Below are positions 21,501 through 26,498 of a stretch of DNA of 30,556 bases, piece by piece. How positions within the stretch are numbered: the stretch's first letter is position 1; each line of letters starts with the position of its first letter. The notes beneath the pieces were generated by a model, which saw only the letters and a list, made by a program, of their open reading frames with translations, made no database searches and was not told the DNA's origin. The position numbers were made by a program, and so were the translations under genes. Source of the stretch: Plakobranchus ocellatus (taxonomy: Eukaryota; Mollusca; Gastropoda; Plakobranchidae); contig BLXT01006012.1 in assembly GCA_019648995.1 (NCBI GenBank), forward strand, positions 141,307 through 171,862, written 5' to 3'.

Positions 21501-23925
21501 TTTTCAGGACTAAAGTGTTTGGTTTCATTGGTAAAGTTTGATGCTTATCGATACAACTTTTGTGAATGGCTGTGAGCTTTGCAAAAGTAAAAAAACCTTC
21601 ATTAAAAAAGTTATCGATTGCTTTAAATTTTTCAGAAAATTTGAAAAAATAACAGAAAAAAAGCATTTTGAATGCTGTGCTCTTCATAATTGTTAATTGA
21701 GACATTCGTCTCAGGATAGGACTAATTTCTTGTCTCAATTGTTGAATTTTGATACATGATTTCCACCAGTGAGAGGAGAGACAGCAAAGAATGGGCTATG
21801 AAATGGACTGGAGACGAGTGGAGACTTGTGTAGGCATATACGCTATTTGCTTTATAACCAGTAGACATGCCTCCAATGCATCCTGCATTCTTTCAACCTT
21901 GTATAATATAGATCATATGCTTATACTTTCAAAAGATTGCTCTCAAAGACACATTTTTTTTCAAACTCTTATTCTTAGAGTTTCCTACTGTCTCTCGCTT
22001 GACAACAGTTATTATCCTGAGGTGCAATATTGACAATGCTTATTTTATTAAACTAACAGCTTTGTGTGTGTGATTTTCTAACATCTTTGACAAAGAATGG
22101 CTTTGCCACCTTTGGTTTCCAAATTTTCCTATGAAATGCAATTTACAATTTATGTGTTGAATGGCCTATCCCCCTACACACATAAGTACAAACCAATTTG
22201 TGTAAAAGGGATGGGCATGGTATTTAAAAAAAGAAAAACTCATTAATATTCATCAAGGGCCCTGCAGTTTAGTCCATTGGATAAGTATAGTCATGGTGTA
22301 TTTAGCTACAAAACAATCCATGGAGAACATTAAGATACATAAAATTTGAAATTTTCACAAGTTTGTTTAAGCAGGTGTATTTTTTTAACAAGCAAATATT
22401 TCGATCAACATGTGAAATAAACATAAAATTAATATGCTGTGATTTCCAAAAGACCTATAGTCTTGTAGGCCAAACAAATGGCCAATTTCTTGTACAGTTT
22501 ATCATACAATAGCAAAAGCTTTCCTAGTTGTTAATGAGAAGTATTTTGTTTGGGATTTTTTTTTCTTTGCATGCTCTTACAGAACAACTTGATCTATTTT
22601 CAGTTTGGGTCACCAAAGTCCGAATGTTTTTGACACAATTCCCATTTCAAAGAACATTTTGTTTTCTTCAAATGAAATAGTAACAGACTAAAAAATCAAA
22701 AATATTTTTTAAAATTGCATGTTCACACAATAGAAAATTGGATTTGTCAAAAAATGTATTGAATTTCTAAATCCCAGCGCACTTTTTAAAAAACATATAA
22801 AGTTGACCGTTTCCTAGATGTGATTCTTGATTTGAATAAAAATAAATTTTATATTATAAATGTGCACTTGAATTTCATATCGTCCCTATGCTACGATTGT
22901 GGTATAAGTCAGGATTATATCAAAATGCCAGTGATACATCTTTGTGATCAAGGCAGCAAGATCTGTCTGATCATTTTATCACATTGAAAATGCGCTAACA
23001 GTTTTGAATAGATTAACAGATTCAAAATAGCATTGGTGAAAAGAAATAGAGAAATAAAATACATTTTGTTAATAATCTCAAAAGCATATAAAATGACTTA
23101 TGCCAAAATCGTAGCGCAGTAAAACTGACTGCACAATTTAATTGTATAGAGAATATATCATTACCAGTAAATTTATAAAGAAAATGTTTGAGGTTTTGTG
23201 TCCATATGTTTCACTTCTTTTACATTATTTGATTTCTGATCCTTGTCTCTCCCAGGGTGTGTAAAGAATACAGTGTGTTGGATACTCTTTACAAGTGATT
23301 TTTGGCCTTATCCTCCATATTTCACTCTGCCTATGACTTTCTCATGAACCTCAGCTTTTCTCAATTTTTCAAAACCGTCCAGCTTCATTGAAATTTTTTT
23401 CACTTTTCACAACTCTCACTCCAAACTCTCTCGGTCTCTGCCTTGGCATTGAAAAAAAAAAAAGAAAAAGCAAACCCACAAAAAATTCTTACATTTTTAA
23501 AAAAAGATTTTTGGACTGTTTTATTTTTTCTCCTTTTTTTCCCCGGTTGTTGGTTGCTTAGGTGTATACAGTGTGACTGAAAGTTTTTTTTGTTTTTTTT
23601 TAATGGCAAATTAAATAATTTTAGAAAAGATCAGCATCACAAGGATATAAATACTTCTCTGTTTTTGTTTTGTTTTTTTGTTTGTTTTTAAAATATAAGG
23701 GATCAAATCCTCATCATTTTCTCTCCCTCTTGACTCCCTAGCCCCAATCCAGGGCCAGAAGCCCCAGAGTTTCTGGTAGTGCAGACTCCAATGGACACAG
23801 TTCAACCAAGCAGCACGTCATCCCCTTCACCGAGCAGTCAGTACAACCACATGAACACTACGCCCTACATGCCAAGTCCGAGCCCCAGCCTCATGAGTGT
23901 GCAGACTGGCAGAGGCTCCAGCGTG
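386..23925 (+). CDS. DMXL2: DmX-like protein (Rabconnectin-3 alpha), internal part, 26 exons, both ends outside the window
   Basis: Spliced gene; the span includes introns. The 26 exons join to 2143 codons with matching phases and no stop. Recognition rests on a run of family-specific blocks in the right order: VQLLHVYQEQL, HLSSASIYPACFAPY and FVTACSDGEVRFWNC, LVQLDWVATEDGSHLLTVGV, GILVVGMDNEMQ, LPQYHPKLLTELL, SIPPLPLYALIAADKE, LRFLLALRQYQCL, GVGWWL, AALYYLAMKKKTIV, FFGQDFENEKNRRIAMKNAY, VFNFYNFLRIHPLITR, GGGLASVRMELLLLLQ, LSPLPFPTTLPLLSA and LPIKRLWFHLIKQE. Vertebrate DMXL2 has about 3000 residues, so roughly two thirds is present. In the family it acts with WDR7 and Rogdi to assemble the V-ATPase on synaptic vesicles and endolysosomes, and it binds Rab3 regulators. 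Invertebrates usually carry one DMXL gene, so the symbol stands for the family and not for DMXL2 over DMXL1. Promoter, start codon, stop codon and 3' UTR are not in view. Confidence 0.96.
600..931 (+). other. intron e1-e2
   Basis: 332 bases, GT-AG, ending ttcatcttcag. It carries an A-run near 870 and a short open frame after 659 that reads as non-coding. Confidence 0.8.
932..1074 (+). CDS. DMXL2: DMXL exon e2 (residues 72-119)
   Basis: It begins with the last two bases of a split codon, then reads DYEWNHDENMVDSYND. The charged, serine-rich sequence ends in SGQIMIMSVKTIK. This is the variable linker of the amino-terminal region, so assignment rests on phase and flanking exons more than on conservation. 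The preferred end uses the GC donor AAG|gcaagg. A GT donor at 1060 (TCT|gtaaag) is also in phase and would remove Val-Lys-Thr-Ile-Lys. Confidence 0.8.
1075..1528 (+). other. intron e2-e3, probable GC-AG intron
   Basis: The 5' border reads gcaagg after AAG and the 3' border reads ctgtccag. Inside are a TA repeat (about 1115-1128), a 16-base T-run (1173-1188) and further T-runs. No gene is seen. Confidence 0.7.
1529..1898 (+). CDS. DMXL2: DMXL exon e3 (residues 120-242): WD-repeat strands
   Basis: It opens VLTQTLSLTEDVEVISVAP in phase 0. HLSSASIYPACFAPY and FVTACSDGEVRFWNC are among the best conserved stretches of the amino-terminal WD repeats; SDGEVRFW is a clear WD40 strand ending in Phe-Trp. 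The exon finishes HYKWAEWVRPSSVDDK and ASSVTIRG with a donor cagag|gtaaag in phase 1. The less conserved middle (QETSICSVTSYEFSMDDG) is a surface loop in the family. Confidence 0.95.
1899..2415 (+). other. intron e3-e4
   Basis: 517 bases of AT-rich sequence with GT-AG ends. The acceptor (tttaaatcag) has a weak pyrimidine tract. Nothing else is seen. Confidence 0.8.
2416..2556 (+). CDS. DMXL2: DMXL exon e4 (residues 243-289): WD repeat
   Basis: The codon split with e3 gives RGQPIAVSCAYSGRIAVAYR, which matches the family pattern G(R/Q)P(I/V)AVSC.Y.GR.AVAY. The exon ends VVILECESTG, the strand before the conserved GGSEW. Length is 141 nt, phase 1 at both ends; donor ctacag|gtattt. Confidence 0.95.
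2557..3449 (+). other. intron e4-e5
   Basis: 893 bases, GT-AG, acceptor tgttcgcag. It holds an (AG)11 microsatellite and A/T-runs. No coding signal was found on either strand. Confidence 0.8.
3097..3118. repeat. (AG)11 microsatellite
   Basis: An uninterrupted AG dinucleotide run of 22 bases inside the intron between e4 and e5. Confidence 0.95.
3450..3808 (+). CDS. DMXL2: DMXL exon e5 (residues 290-409): end of a WD repeat and start of the Rav1-like core
   Basis: It starts GGSEWMQEDTIELNNIKI, the usual family continuation of ECESTG. A variable Ala/Ser-rich linker follows (SSAQAAAAFMTRTKSVPS), then LVQLDWVATEDGSHLLTVGV and GSKVLIYGQ, one of the strongest DMXL/Rav1 signatures. Phase 1 in and phase 0 out; donor ggacag|gtgaac. 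The open frame stops three codons into the intron (GTG AAC CTA TGA), confirming the boundary. Confidence 0.95.
3809..4770 (+). other. intron e5-e6
   Basis: 962 bases, GT-AG, acceptor ataaaatcag. It contains A- and T-runs and a TTG/CTG trinucleotide stretch at about 4717-4736. No gene is seen. Confidence 0.8.
4771..5037 (+). CDS. DMXL2: DMXL exon e6 (residues 410-498)
   Basis: 89 codons, phase 0 at both ends. It starts VSNEIANSLKTLRG, with a lysine/serine-rich linker. It continues IKWMRLKGIELSSADGLPPL and NWVRAGILVVGMDNEMQ. The family equivalent reads RW.LLRS.DL...G..P and SWVRDGILVVGMDNEM. Donor gcag|gttagt. Confidence 0.95.
5038..5359 (+). other. intron e6-e7
   Basis: 322 bases, GT-AG, with a 14-base T-run at 5235-5248 and acceptor cattctcag. 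Nothing else is seen. Confidence 0.8.
5360..6332 (+). CDS. DMXL2: DMXL exon e7 (residues 499-822), largest visible exon
   Basis: It opens VFSQW (the VYAQW strand of vertebrate proteins), then a Ser/Asp/Lys-rich linker. GLFDAARFANPVLPQYHPKL and LLNCGKIRRVKAVLAHLVRC form the conserved helical block after the WD repeats, and YVEIKSIPPLPLYALIAADK is a second landmark. After a polar linker come ADVLREYLYKLNLPGLSGND and QFHLAALAEVM, matching the family's LPGL....QM.L.ALA. At 973 nt it is much longer than its neighbours, as expected where disordered linkers are coded in one piece. It ends in phase 1 at gcag|gtgaga. Confidence 0.96.
6333..7117 (+). other. intron e7-e8
   Basis: 785 bases, GT-AG, acceptor tgtgtag. 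The e7 frame stays open about 28 codons past the donor (to about 6418), but that peptide has no conserved pattern. T-rich throughout; no gene is seen. Confidence 0.8.
7118..7296 (+). CDS. DMXL2: DMXL exon e8 (residues 823-882): Rav1-like core
   Basis: The codon split with e7 gives ENHQTEQQGSVDECGLRFLL, then ALRQYQCLVKTLPPFKRQSL and VVWGFHSESSE. DE.GLR.LLA.R and WAFHSE are diagnostic of the Rav1/DMXL carboxy-terminal domain (Pfam Rav1p_C). The exon was placed by its acceptor, its donor ctgag|gtaaac and the reading frame alone, because no start codon lies near it. Confidence 0.95.
7297..8067 (+). other. intron e8-e9
   Basis: 771 bases, GT-AG, acceptor tctctag after a long T-rich tract. It contains a (CT)8 microsatellite. 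No gene is seen. Confidence 0.8.
7836..7851. repeat. (CT)8 microsatellite
   Basis: Uninterrupted CT run followed by a T/C-rich tract in the e8-e9 intron. Confidence 0.9.
8068..8285 (+). CDS. DMXL2: DMXL exon e9 (residues 883-954): Rav1-like core
   Basis: It starts VLLQAIPCVKADEPVWEELK. Then come VYGVGWWL and, further on, AALYYLAMKKKTIVKSLF. GVGWW and AL.Y.A.KKK are the best conserved patterns shared with yeast Rav1 and vertebrate DMXL proteins. It ends in phase 2 at ttcaa|gtaagc; the remaining two bases join e10 to code Lys. Unspliced translation hits TAA at the donor. Confidence 0.97.
8286..9509 (+). other. intron e9-e10
   Basis: 1224 bases, GT-AG, acceptor ctctttcag. Plain AT-rich sequence. 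Open frames around 9147-9527 on both strands have no coding-like composition. Confidence 0.8.
9510..9675 (+). CDS. DMXL2: DMXL exon e10 (residues 955-1010): Rav1-like core
   Basis: The split codon gives KTVHDGKMETFFGQDFENEK, then NRRIAMKNAYHLLSKGQYQH and AVALFFLAGQIDMAVN. The family pattern is F...F.E.RWR.AA.KNA..LL.K.R...AA.FFLLAG....A. Donor aat|gtaatt in phase 0 leads directly into e11's VILDKLEDLQLA. Confidence 0.96.
9676..10162 (+). other. intron e10-e11
   Basis: 487 bases, GT-AG, acceptor attactacag. AT-rich; no gene is seen. Confidence 0.8.
10163..10396 (+). CDS. DMXL2: DMXL exon e11 (residues 1011-1088): end of the Rav1-like core
   Basis: 78 codons, phase 0 at both ends. VILDKLEDLQLAIVLCRLHD matches the family's K..D.QLA.V..RL. 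It is followed by RLFYENILGLD and HPDPFLRSMALWQLKDYQSS (vertebrates: A..D.FLRS.A.W...DY..ALDTLL). Donor ttgaa|gtgagc. Confidence 0.96.
10397..10856 (+). other. intron e11-e12
   Basis: 460 bases, GT-AG, acceptor ttctccccag. No gene is seen. Confidence 0.8.
10857..11711 (+). CDS. DMXL2: DMXL exon e12 (residues 1089-1373): conserved helical block plus acidic linker
   Basis: It starts RNVGKAHSHDEKQDRLLQLP. VFNFYNFLRIHPLITRLRLA is a hallmark of the family, as is RRLFFAAAHAHFQNGCPLVA followed by IEVMRKLPK. A disordered linker follows with two short tandem motifs, GGIDWGQP and TSIDWSAP. Next is a strongly acidic stretch at about 11470-11550 with DDLDLELDLGLGGSDDEDDD. The exon ends MAQQYKFIACLK, the start of the next conserved block. 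285 codons, phase 0 at both ends; donor aaag|gtatat. Confidence 0.96.
11924..12092 (+). CDS. DMXL2: DMXL exon e13 (residues 1374-1429)
   Basis: VIMEELGNLATGFEVDGGQL and RHQLYIWLEKEVEILSVLCD match the family's EEL.TLATGFEVDGG.LR.QL..WLE.E...L...C. It ends in phase 1 at tggaaa|gtaaga. The 212-base intron before it (11712-11923) is T-rich with acceptor tttgtag. Confidence 0.97.
12093..13166 (+). other. intron e13-e14
   Basis: 1074 bases, GT-AG, acceptor gggtacag. Its middle (about 12500-12850) has fewer T-runs than other introns here. It contains a 20-base perfect palindrome (12874-12893). No coding signal was found. Confidence 0.75.
12874..12893. repeat. 20-base perfect palindrome
   Basis: The sequence gttttaatcatgattaaaac equals its own reverse complement; the next flanking bases (t and t) break the symmetry. 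Function unknown; no inverted-repeat partner further out was seen. Confidence 0.85.
13167..13441 (+). CDS. DMXL2: DMXL exon e14 (residues 1430-1521)
   Basis: The codon split with e13 forms an internal Met, then YEDADEESDWEMRPRSAS, an acidic linker. A basic, probably helical segment (about residues 1460-1490) follows. The conserved block is WLRANQHLLRTLASYCILQG, then GGGLASVRMELLLLLQ (vertebrates: WL..NE.LLR.LLSYC.LHG..GGGLASVRMELLLLLQE). Phase 0 out; donor gcag|gtaata. Confidence 0.97.
13633..13773 (+). CDS. DMXL2: DMXL exon e15 (residues 1522-1568)
   Basis: ELQQERPQQQLLSPLPFPTT continues into LPLLSATITNSRSVIADPIQ, a proline-rich, almost invariant family stretch. 47 codons, phase 0 at both ends. 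It is bounded by cactag and caa|gtaaag. Confidence 0.97.
14039..14217 (+). CDS. DMXL2: DMXL exon e16 (residues 1569-1627)
   Basis: DLLHAVVEMPLPPSAQTDIG, then LSVALSSCIYQSLCDSDSF. The family shows D.LHTIV.M..PP and L..ALSACIYQ.LCDS. The 265-base intron before it (13774-14038) is AT-rich. Donor ttaa|gtgaga in phase 2; unspliced reading stops at once (TGA). Confidence 0.95.
14218..14599 (+). other. intron e16-e17
   Basis: 382 bases, GT-AG, acceptor aattttcag. No gene is seen. Confidence 0.8.
14600..14712 (+). CDS. DMXL2: DMXL exon e17 (residues 1628-1665)
   Basis: The split codon gives NPEFSYPSSHLMAGVKRSRQ, then a Cys/Thr-containing segment ending TPPAKWPG. The final (S/K)WPG followed by V.SL in e18 is the conserved part; the rest is a variable linker. 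Phase 2 in and phase 1 out; donor gccag|gtaatg. Confidence 0.9.
14713..15050 (+). other. intron e17-e18
   Basis: 338 bases, GT-AG, strong pyrimidine tract and acceptor ttctaacag. No gene is seen. Confidence 0.8.
15051..15293 (+). CDS. DMXL2: DMXL exon e18 (residues 1666-1746)
   Basis: The split codon gives GVASLKVLLAREKDEDSPRI, then LTEALISVYMSLLISGLSMY and LYRLVANKLDTQTWNALFGG. Vertebrate DMXL proteins show SL..LL.REKDED.P.L...L.EA..A.Y.SL...L....LYRL......TWF.LFGG. Phase 1 at both ends; donor gcgaa|gttagt. Confidence 0.96.
15294..16480 (+). other. intron e18-e19, containing the assembly gap
   Basis: GT-AG intron of nominal length 1187 including 361 N. Flanks are AT-rich without coding signal. 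The acceptor is cctgttgcag. Phases of e18 and e19 match across it, so no exon has to be hidden in the gap. Confidence 0.75.
15934..16294. other. assembly gap (361 N)
   Basis: An unbroken run of N. The real length may differ from 361. An open frame that appears to run across it is an artefact of the N positions. Confidence 0.99.
16481..16650 (+). CDS. DMXL2: DMXL exon e19 (residues 1747-1803)
   Basis: The split codon gives ITNQDDSSKHRMMFNLRVMS, a polar linker. FREIFVPPEISMVNYFMTK then matches the family's Y.E.F.PPE.SIW.YF..KPF. Phase 0 out; donor caaag|gtaatt. Confidence 0.93.
16651..17006 (+). other. intron e19-e20
   Basis: 356 bases, GT-AG, unusually pyrimidine-rich; acceptor gtcatacag. 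The e19 frame stays open to about 16890 but the peptide is Phe-rich intron translation. Confidence 0.8.
17007..17155 (+). CDS. DMXL2: DMXL exon e20 (residues 1804-1852): second acidic linker
   Basis: PFVPSAETILDYDSDDSFAS continues as a dense Asp/Glu run (17051-17120) and ends DKKITRPTSL. PF.P......YDSD.S is conserved; the acidic run is longer and purer than I recall for vertebrate DMXL proteins. Ser residues inside acidic sequence (DSDDSF, SSDDED) fit casein kinase 2 sites (inference). Phase 2 out at cact|gtgagt. Confidence 0.94.
17156..17603 (+). other. intron e20-e21
   Basis: 448 bases, GT-AG, acceptor acttccag. It contains a near-perfect 23-base palindrome (17309-17331). No gene is seen. 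Confidence 0.8.
17309..17331. repeat. 23-base palindrome with a one-base centre
   Basis: Arms tatttcaaaac and gttttgaaata are exact reverse complements around one T. A partial copy (ctgttttgaat) precedes it near 17290. Confidence 0.8.
17604..17740 (+). CDS. DMXL2: DMXL exon e21 (residues 1853-1898)
   Basis: After the split Leu codon it reads MKQAKSNVEHTDPGSYSWCI, then IRYAVIKSVIANLNTFLPQI and GIELT. The family has DP.SYSW.LLR.A....A..N...F....G.E...L. Phase 1 out; donor gactg|gtgaga. Confidence 0.95.
17741..18500 (+). other. intron e21-e22
   Basis: 760 bases, GT-AG, acceptor gtgaaaccag with a weak tract. A region about 17980-18060 is relatively GC-rich and contains ttcagatctagacta, which recurs at 24178. 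No gene is seen. Confidence 0.75.
18501..18696 (+). CDS. DMXL2: DMXL exon e22 (residues 1899-1963)
   Basis: ELPNASPFLHAVMKVLDQWQ, then LFGGAPNNYIPG and LFLTENTPF. The vertebrate pattern is LP..SPL..A....L..WE..L...M..F.GPP.NYI....LEPENTPF. Phase 2 out at ctt|gtaagc. Confidence 0.95.
18697..19239 (+). other. intron e22-e23
   Basis: 543 bases, GT-AG, acceptor atttgccag. No gene is seen. Confidence 0.8.
19240..19360 (+). CDS. DMXL2: DMXL exon e23 (residues 1964-2004)
   Basis: The split Leu codon is followed by CARSTLPIKRLWFHLIKQES, then LRDIFLRYVYKKRQEPDDSM. (F/L)P(V/I)KRLW..LVKQE.LQ..FIRY.F.K is a family landmark. Phase 0 out; donor gcatg|gtcagt. Confidence 0.96.
19720..19738. repeat. T8-G11 homopolymer junction
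   Basis: Eight T followed by eleven G, then purine-rich sequence. Such runs are often miscounted in assemblies, so the exact length is uncertain. Confidence 0.85.
20239..20292. repeat. 27-base perfect tandem duplication
   Basis: Two identical adjacent 27-base units (20239-20265 and 20266-20292), each beginning tacattcttcattgtgattg. It lies in the e23-e24 intron and looks like a recent private duplication. Confidence 0.95.
20602..20709 (+). CDS. DMXL2: DMXL exon e24 (residues 2005-2040)
   Basis: 36 codons, phase 0 at both ends. A variable start (IGSMKTSSSENEQPVKDPM) leads to KIVHKEQDIITAFAINQ, matching the family's K.IHKE.D.I.AF..N. Donor atcag|gtatta. Confidence 0.95.
20710..21127 (+). other. 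intron e24-e25
   Basis: 418 bases, GT-AG, acceptor accatag. It contains an A-run with three GAAA units (20797-20824). No gene is seen. Confidence 0.8.
21128..21252 (+). CDS. DMXL2: DMXL exon e25 (residues 2041-2081)
   Basis: ANSNLMVLSTQKEVVELDIG, then YLLKPPVWLEDDNEYDIETL. The family reads AN...I.LA....VQELD...LL......W...E.D. This is the strand that starts the carboxy-terminal WD-repeat region. Phase 2 out; donor agaaa|gtaagt. Confidence 0.95.
21253..23741 (+). other. intron e25-e26
   Basis: 2489 bases, GT-AG, acceptor tgactccctag after a pyrimidine tract. Mostly plain AT-rich sequence. A short, less AT-rich island near 21766-21900 translates in a way that faintly recalls a retroelement protein tail. 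Several A/T-runs lie at 23449-23700. No exon was found; the phases of e25 and e26 match directly. Confidence 0.7.
23742..23925 (+). CDS. DMXL2: DMXL exon e26 (residues 2082-2143), last confident exon
   Basis: The codon split with e25 gives Asn, then PNPGPEAPEFLVVQTPMDTV, a Ser/Pro linker and SPSPSLMSVQTGRGSSV. A similar Ser/Pro linker ending in TG..S(V/A)V lies just before the carboxy-terminal WD repeats in DMXL proteins, which supports the placement, though the linker itself is poorly conserved. The donor gtg|gtgaga is in phase 0. The frame stays open to 24087 in the intron without conserved sequence. Confidence 0.85.
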
Positions 23926-25092
23926 GTGAGAATAATCTTCATTTCCTTTCTCAACATTACCTGTGGTGATATGAGAAAATATTCCTTTAGGGCTATGTCC
24001 TGGGAGACAGAGATCTGCCACTTGCAATTTAGGAGGGCTAAATGGGCAATAAAATTATATGGTTTTTTTTATCTTTGGAAGTGTAAATAAAGACTTGATA
24101 GAAATATAATTTTTATCCAATCATTTAGCCACATCACATGCTTGGACAAGGTTTAAGATAAAATTGATGAGTGAAACTTCAGATCTAGACTAAGGGGTTT
24201 GGGGGGAAAGAGCAAGAAGAAGAACTTCTCTTTGATTACTTTAGCAATTCTCTCCTTTCAAAATACTAATAGCTAAGGTTTGTTGCTATATTTGGGTTCA
24301 AGAATAAATTTGACTCAGAAGATGTTAACAAATTTAGGTTTAAAATGTCACATGCTCAATTTTTCAGCATAAAGCTCATACCAAAACGGTAAGCAAGAAT
24401 TGTTGCTTTCATTTATGGCATATTAAAAAAAAAAAGTTTTATGACATCTTGTGGCAATGTTGTGACCTCCCTTTACTTACAAGGATATATCACTCAACCT
24501 TTCCAATATCTTACTTCAAATTGTCCGCCTGTTATGCACCATACAAACATGTATTTGGTTCTGAGAAGGCTGTATTATCTATTGAATAGACTGTTTATTT
24601 GACAGTCATTTTTTTTTTACACCTTTGCCAAAATAATAAACCATTTTTCCAATAAGAATAATGGCGCATATTTAAATCAATTTGAGTAATCTAAAATTTG
24701 AAGTTAAAAAAAACGGTAAGAATAAGAAGTTTGCCTTTTGTAAGAATTTTAACTGGACTGATGAAGTTGATGGGCTGAAAATTCTTTTTAAAAAAATCAT
24801 TTTCTTTACTCTTTAGCAGTACATTATAAGTTTAAATTTACCAGTAGTGCCTATTAACTCGTTGCTTTACTTTGTTTTGGTACATTTCAATATTGCAGTT
24901 GGTTTAAAAAAAAATTGGGGACATTTCAGTTTTGTAGTAGGTTTTTTAAATAATTGGAAAGCATGCAGAGTTTCTTTTCATTTGCAGTTATTTTTCAGAA
25001 AAAATATAAAATATCAGTTAAAATTAAACTGAAAACACAATGAATTTGTGATCGTAGGTGATTTGGTAATCGTCAAATGACATGGGTGTTAC

Positions 25093-25237
25093 TAACAAAG
25101 GGCAAGTCTCTATATTAATGGTTGTAGTTGAATCACTCTGGTGGTCTAAGTGCATCTAAGAAAGGTCAAGTCTCTCCATTTAGTAGTAGTTTAATCACTC
25201 TTGTGGCCTAAGTATCTAACGAGGGCAAAATCCTACC
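25093..25237. repeat. diverged minisatellite, about 2.3 copies of a 60-64 base unit
   Basis: Copy 1 spans 25093-25156, copy 2 spans 25157-25216 and a partial third begins at 25217. Each starts taa followed by a gg.caa core (aaagggcaagtctct, aaaggtcaagtctct, cgagggcaaaatcct). Copies 1 and 2 also share aatcactct.gtgg.ctaagt. Copies differ by substitutions and small gaps, so it is older than the other duplications here. Confidence 0.8.
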
Positions 25238-25445
25238 AGCCCTACTTGATTTAAATGTCTTTTAATTGAAAAAGAAACAGTCAACAATGAACTCTGACTT
25301 TGTCCTGTACTTTTTATTCCTCCCATCCATAACAAGGTTGTCTCAGATTTTCCAATAATGTATGAAATATCCATCCATCAGATTTTTTTTCAATGATCCC
25401 TCTCCCCCCCAAAAATTGCTAGATGTTCTTTCAGTCAGATTCCTG

Positions 25446-25468
25446 AAAAAAAAAATTTTTTTTTTTTT
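25446..25468. repeat. A10-T13 tract
   Basis: Ten A directly followed by thirteen T, a self-complementary homopolymer pair in non-coding sequence. Confidence 0.85.
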
Positions 25469-26414
25469 CTGTTTTAATGACTATAATAAGAGGACATAAC
25501 TTACCAACTTGAATCAGTTCCTAATCCATTTGCTGGAAATTCTCTTGTCAATTGAGTATTAGTAAAGGACAAGAGAGCTGACAAGTATGTGGTTAACTGT
25601 TTCATAGGAGAGGAAAATTAGATTTTTTGTTTTTTTAAGAACCATATAAGACAGCGTATTCATCTTCACTGCTCTACCACAAGGCACACCATTACAAAAA
25701 CTAGGGTTGTCTTTTTTTTTTCAACATATGTGTAACAATTCATAGATAAAGCTTCTGATCTTTTTAAACTTTGCTGTTTCATCTGCAGTAGTCTGAAACT
25801 TTAAAACATTATTTAACTACCTCTATCCTGGATCATCAAAACTAAGAAAGACGATGTCTATTGTTTTCAAACTTTGAACACAGTTCTGTTTTGCTTATAA
25901 AAATGTCATCTCATTGTATTAAAAAAAAAAGGAAATGTTTTTCCAATGTTTGATTTGAAATATTGAAAAAGTTAACAGGTGGTTTAATCCTTGCTTTTGT
26001 GACTGTATTGTTATTAATCATGAAGAGCATGTCCTTTACATACATTTTTTTTTATCGATGCTTTTGTGAAATCTCGTGATCGTGGGCAAAATTGTGCTTT
26101 TCCTACATCTAAAACTTCAACTTAAAAAAAAACCACATTTAAATGTGACCAGAACTTATCTGTCATCTTTAAAAAAAATGTTTTTTTCTCAAGCCATGCT
26201 TGTACCTTTAAAAATTATTTCTTTTCTCTCTCCCTTTCTCTTTTTAAAAAATCCTGAGTAACTCAATTTAAAGCATTTTCTTAGATCAATTTACTGTGTA
26301 TTCAAGCGATATGATCATGTAGCAGCTTCTGACTCCATGCAACCCATGCTGTTGTTGCGCAAGTACTCTCAATGCTTTCTTTCTCTCCTGACCGCTGTGC
26401 TTGTGGGTGACCAG

Positions 26415-26498
26415 GTGAAAAGTTTCAGTAGTCTTGGTGTCCATCACCCTGTATATAGTAATTATATTGTTGACAGAAGCAGGCGATTGATACGTCCA
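26415..26498 (+). other. unproven exon-like island (84 nt)
   Basis: Preceded by an acceptor-like gtgaccag with a pyrimidine-rich upstream tract, and followed by a strong donor gtaagt (cca|gtaagt). Between them are 28 open codons, starting VKSFSSLGVHHPVYSNYIVD, phase 0 at both ends. Phase 0 is exactly what e26 requires. The peptide only faintly resembles the HP..Y pattern at the start of the carboxy-terminal WD repeats and does not continue as expected, so it is not called as an exon. Confidence 0.25.

Noticed and set aside
24087-24092. AATAAA-like signal after e26 as the gene end
   Set aside because: It is not followed by a clear cleavage context, and the family's carboxy-terminal WD repeats would be missing. 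AATAAA is frequent by chance in this AT-rich DNA.
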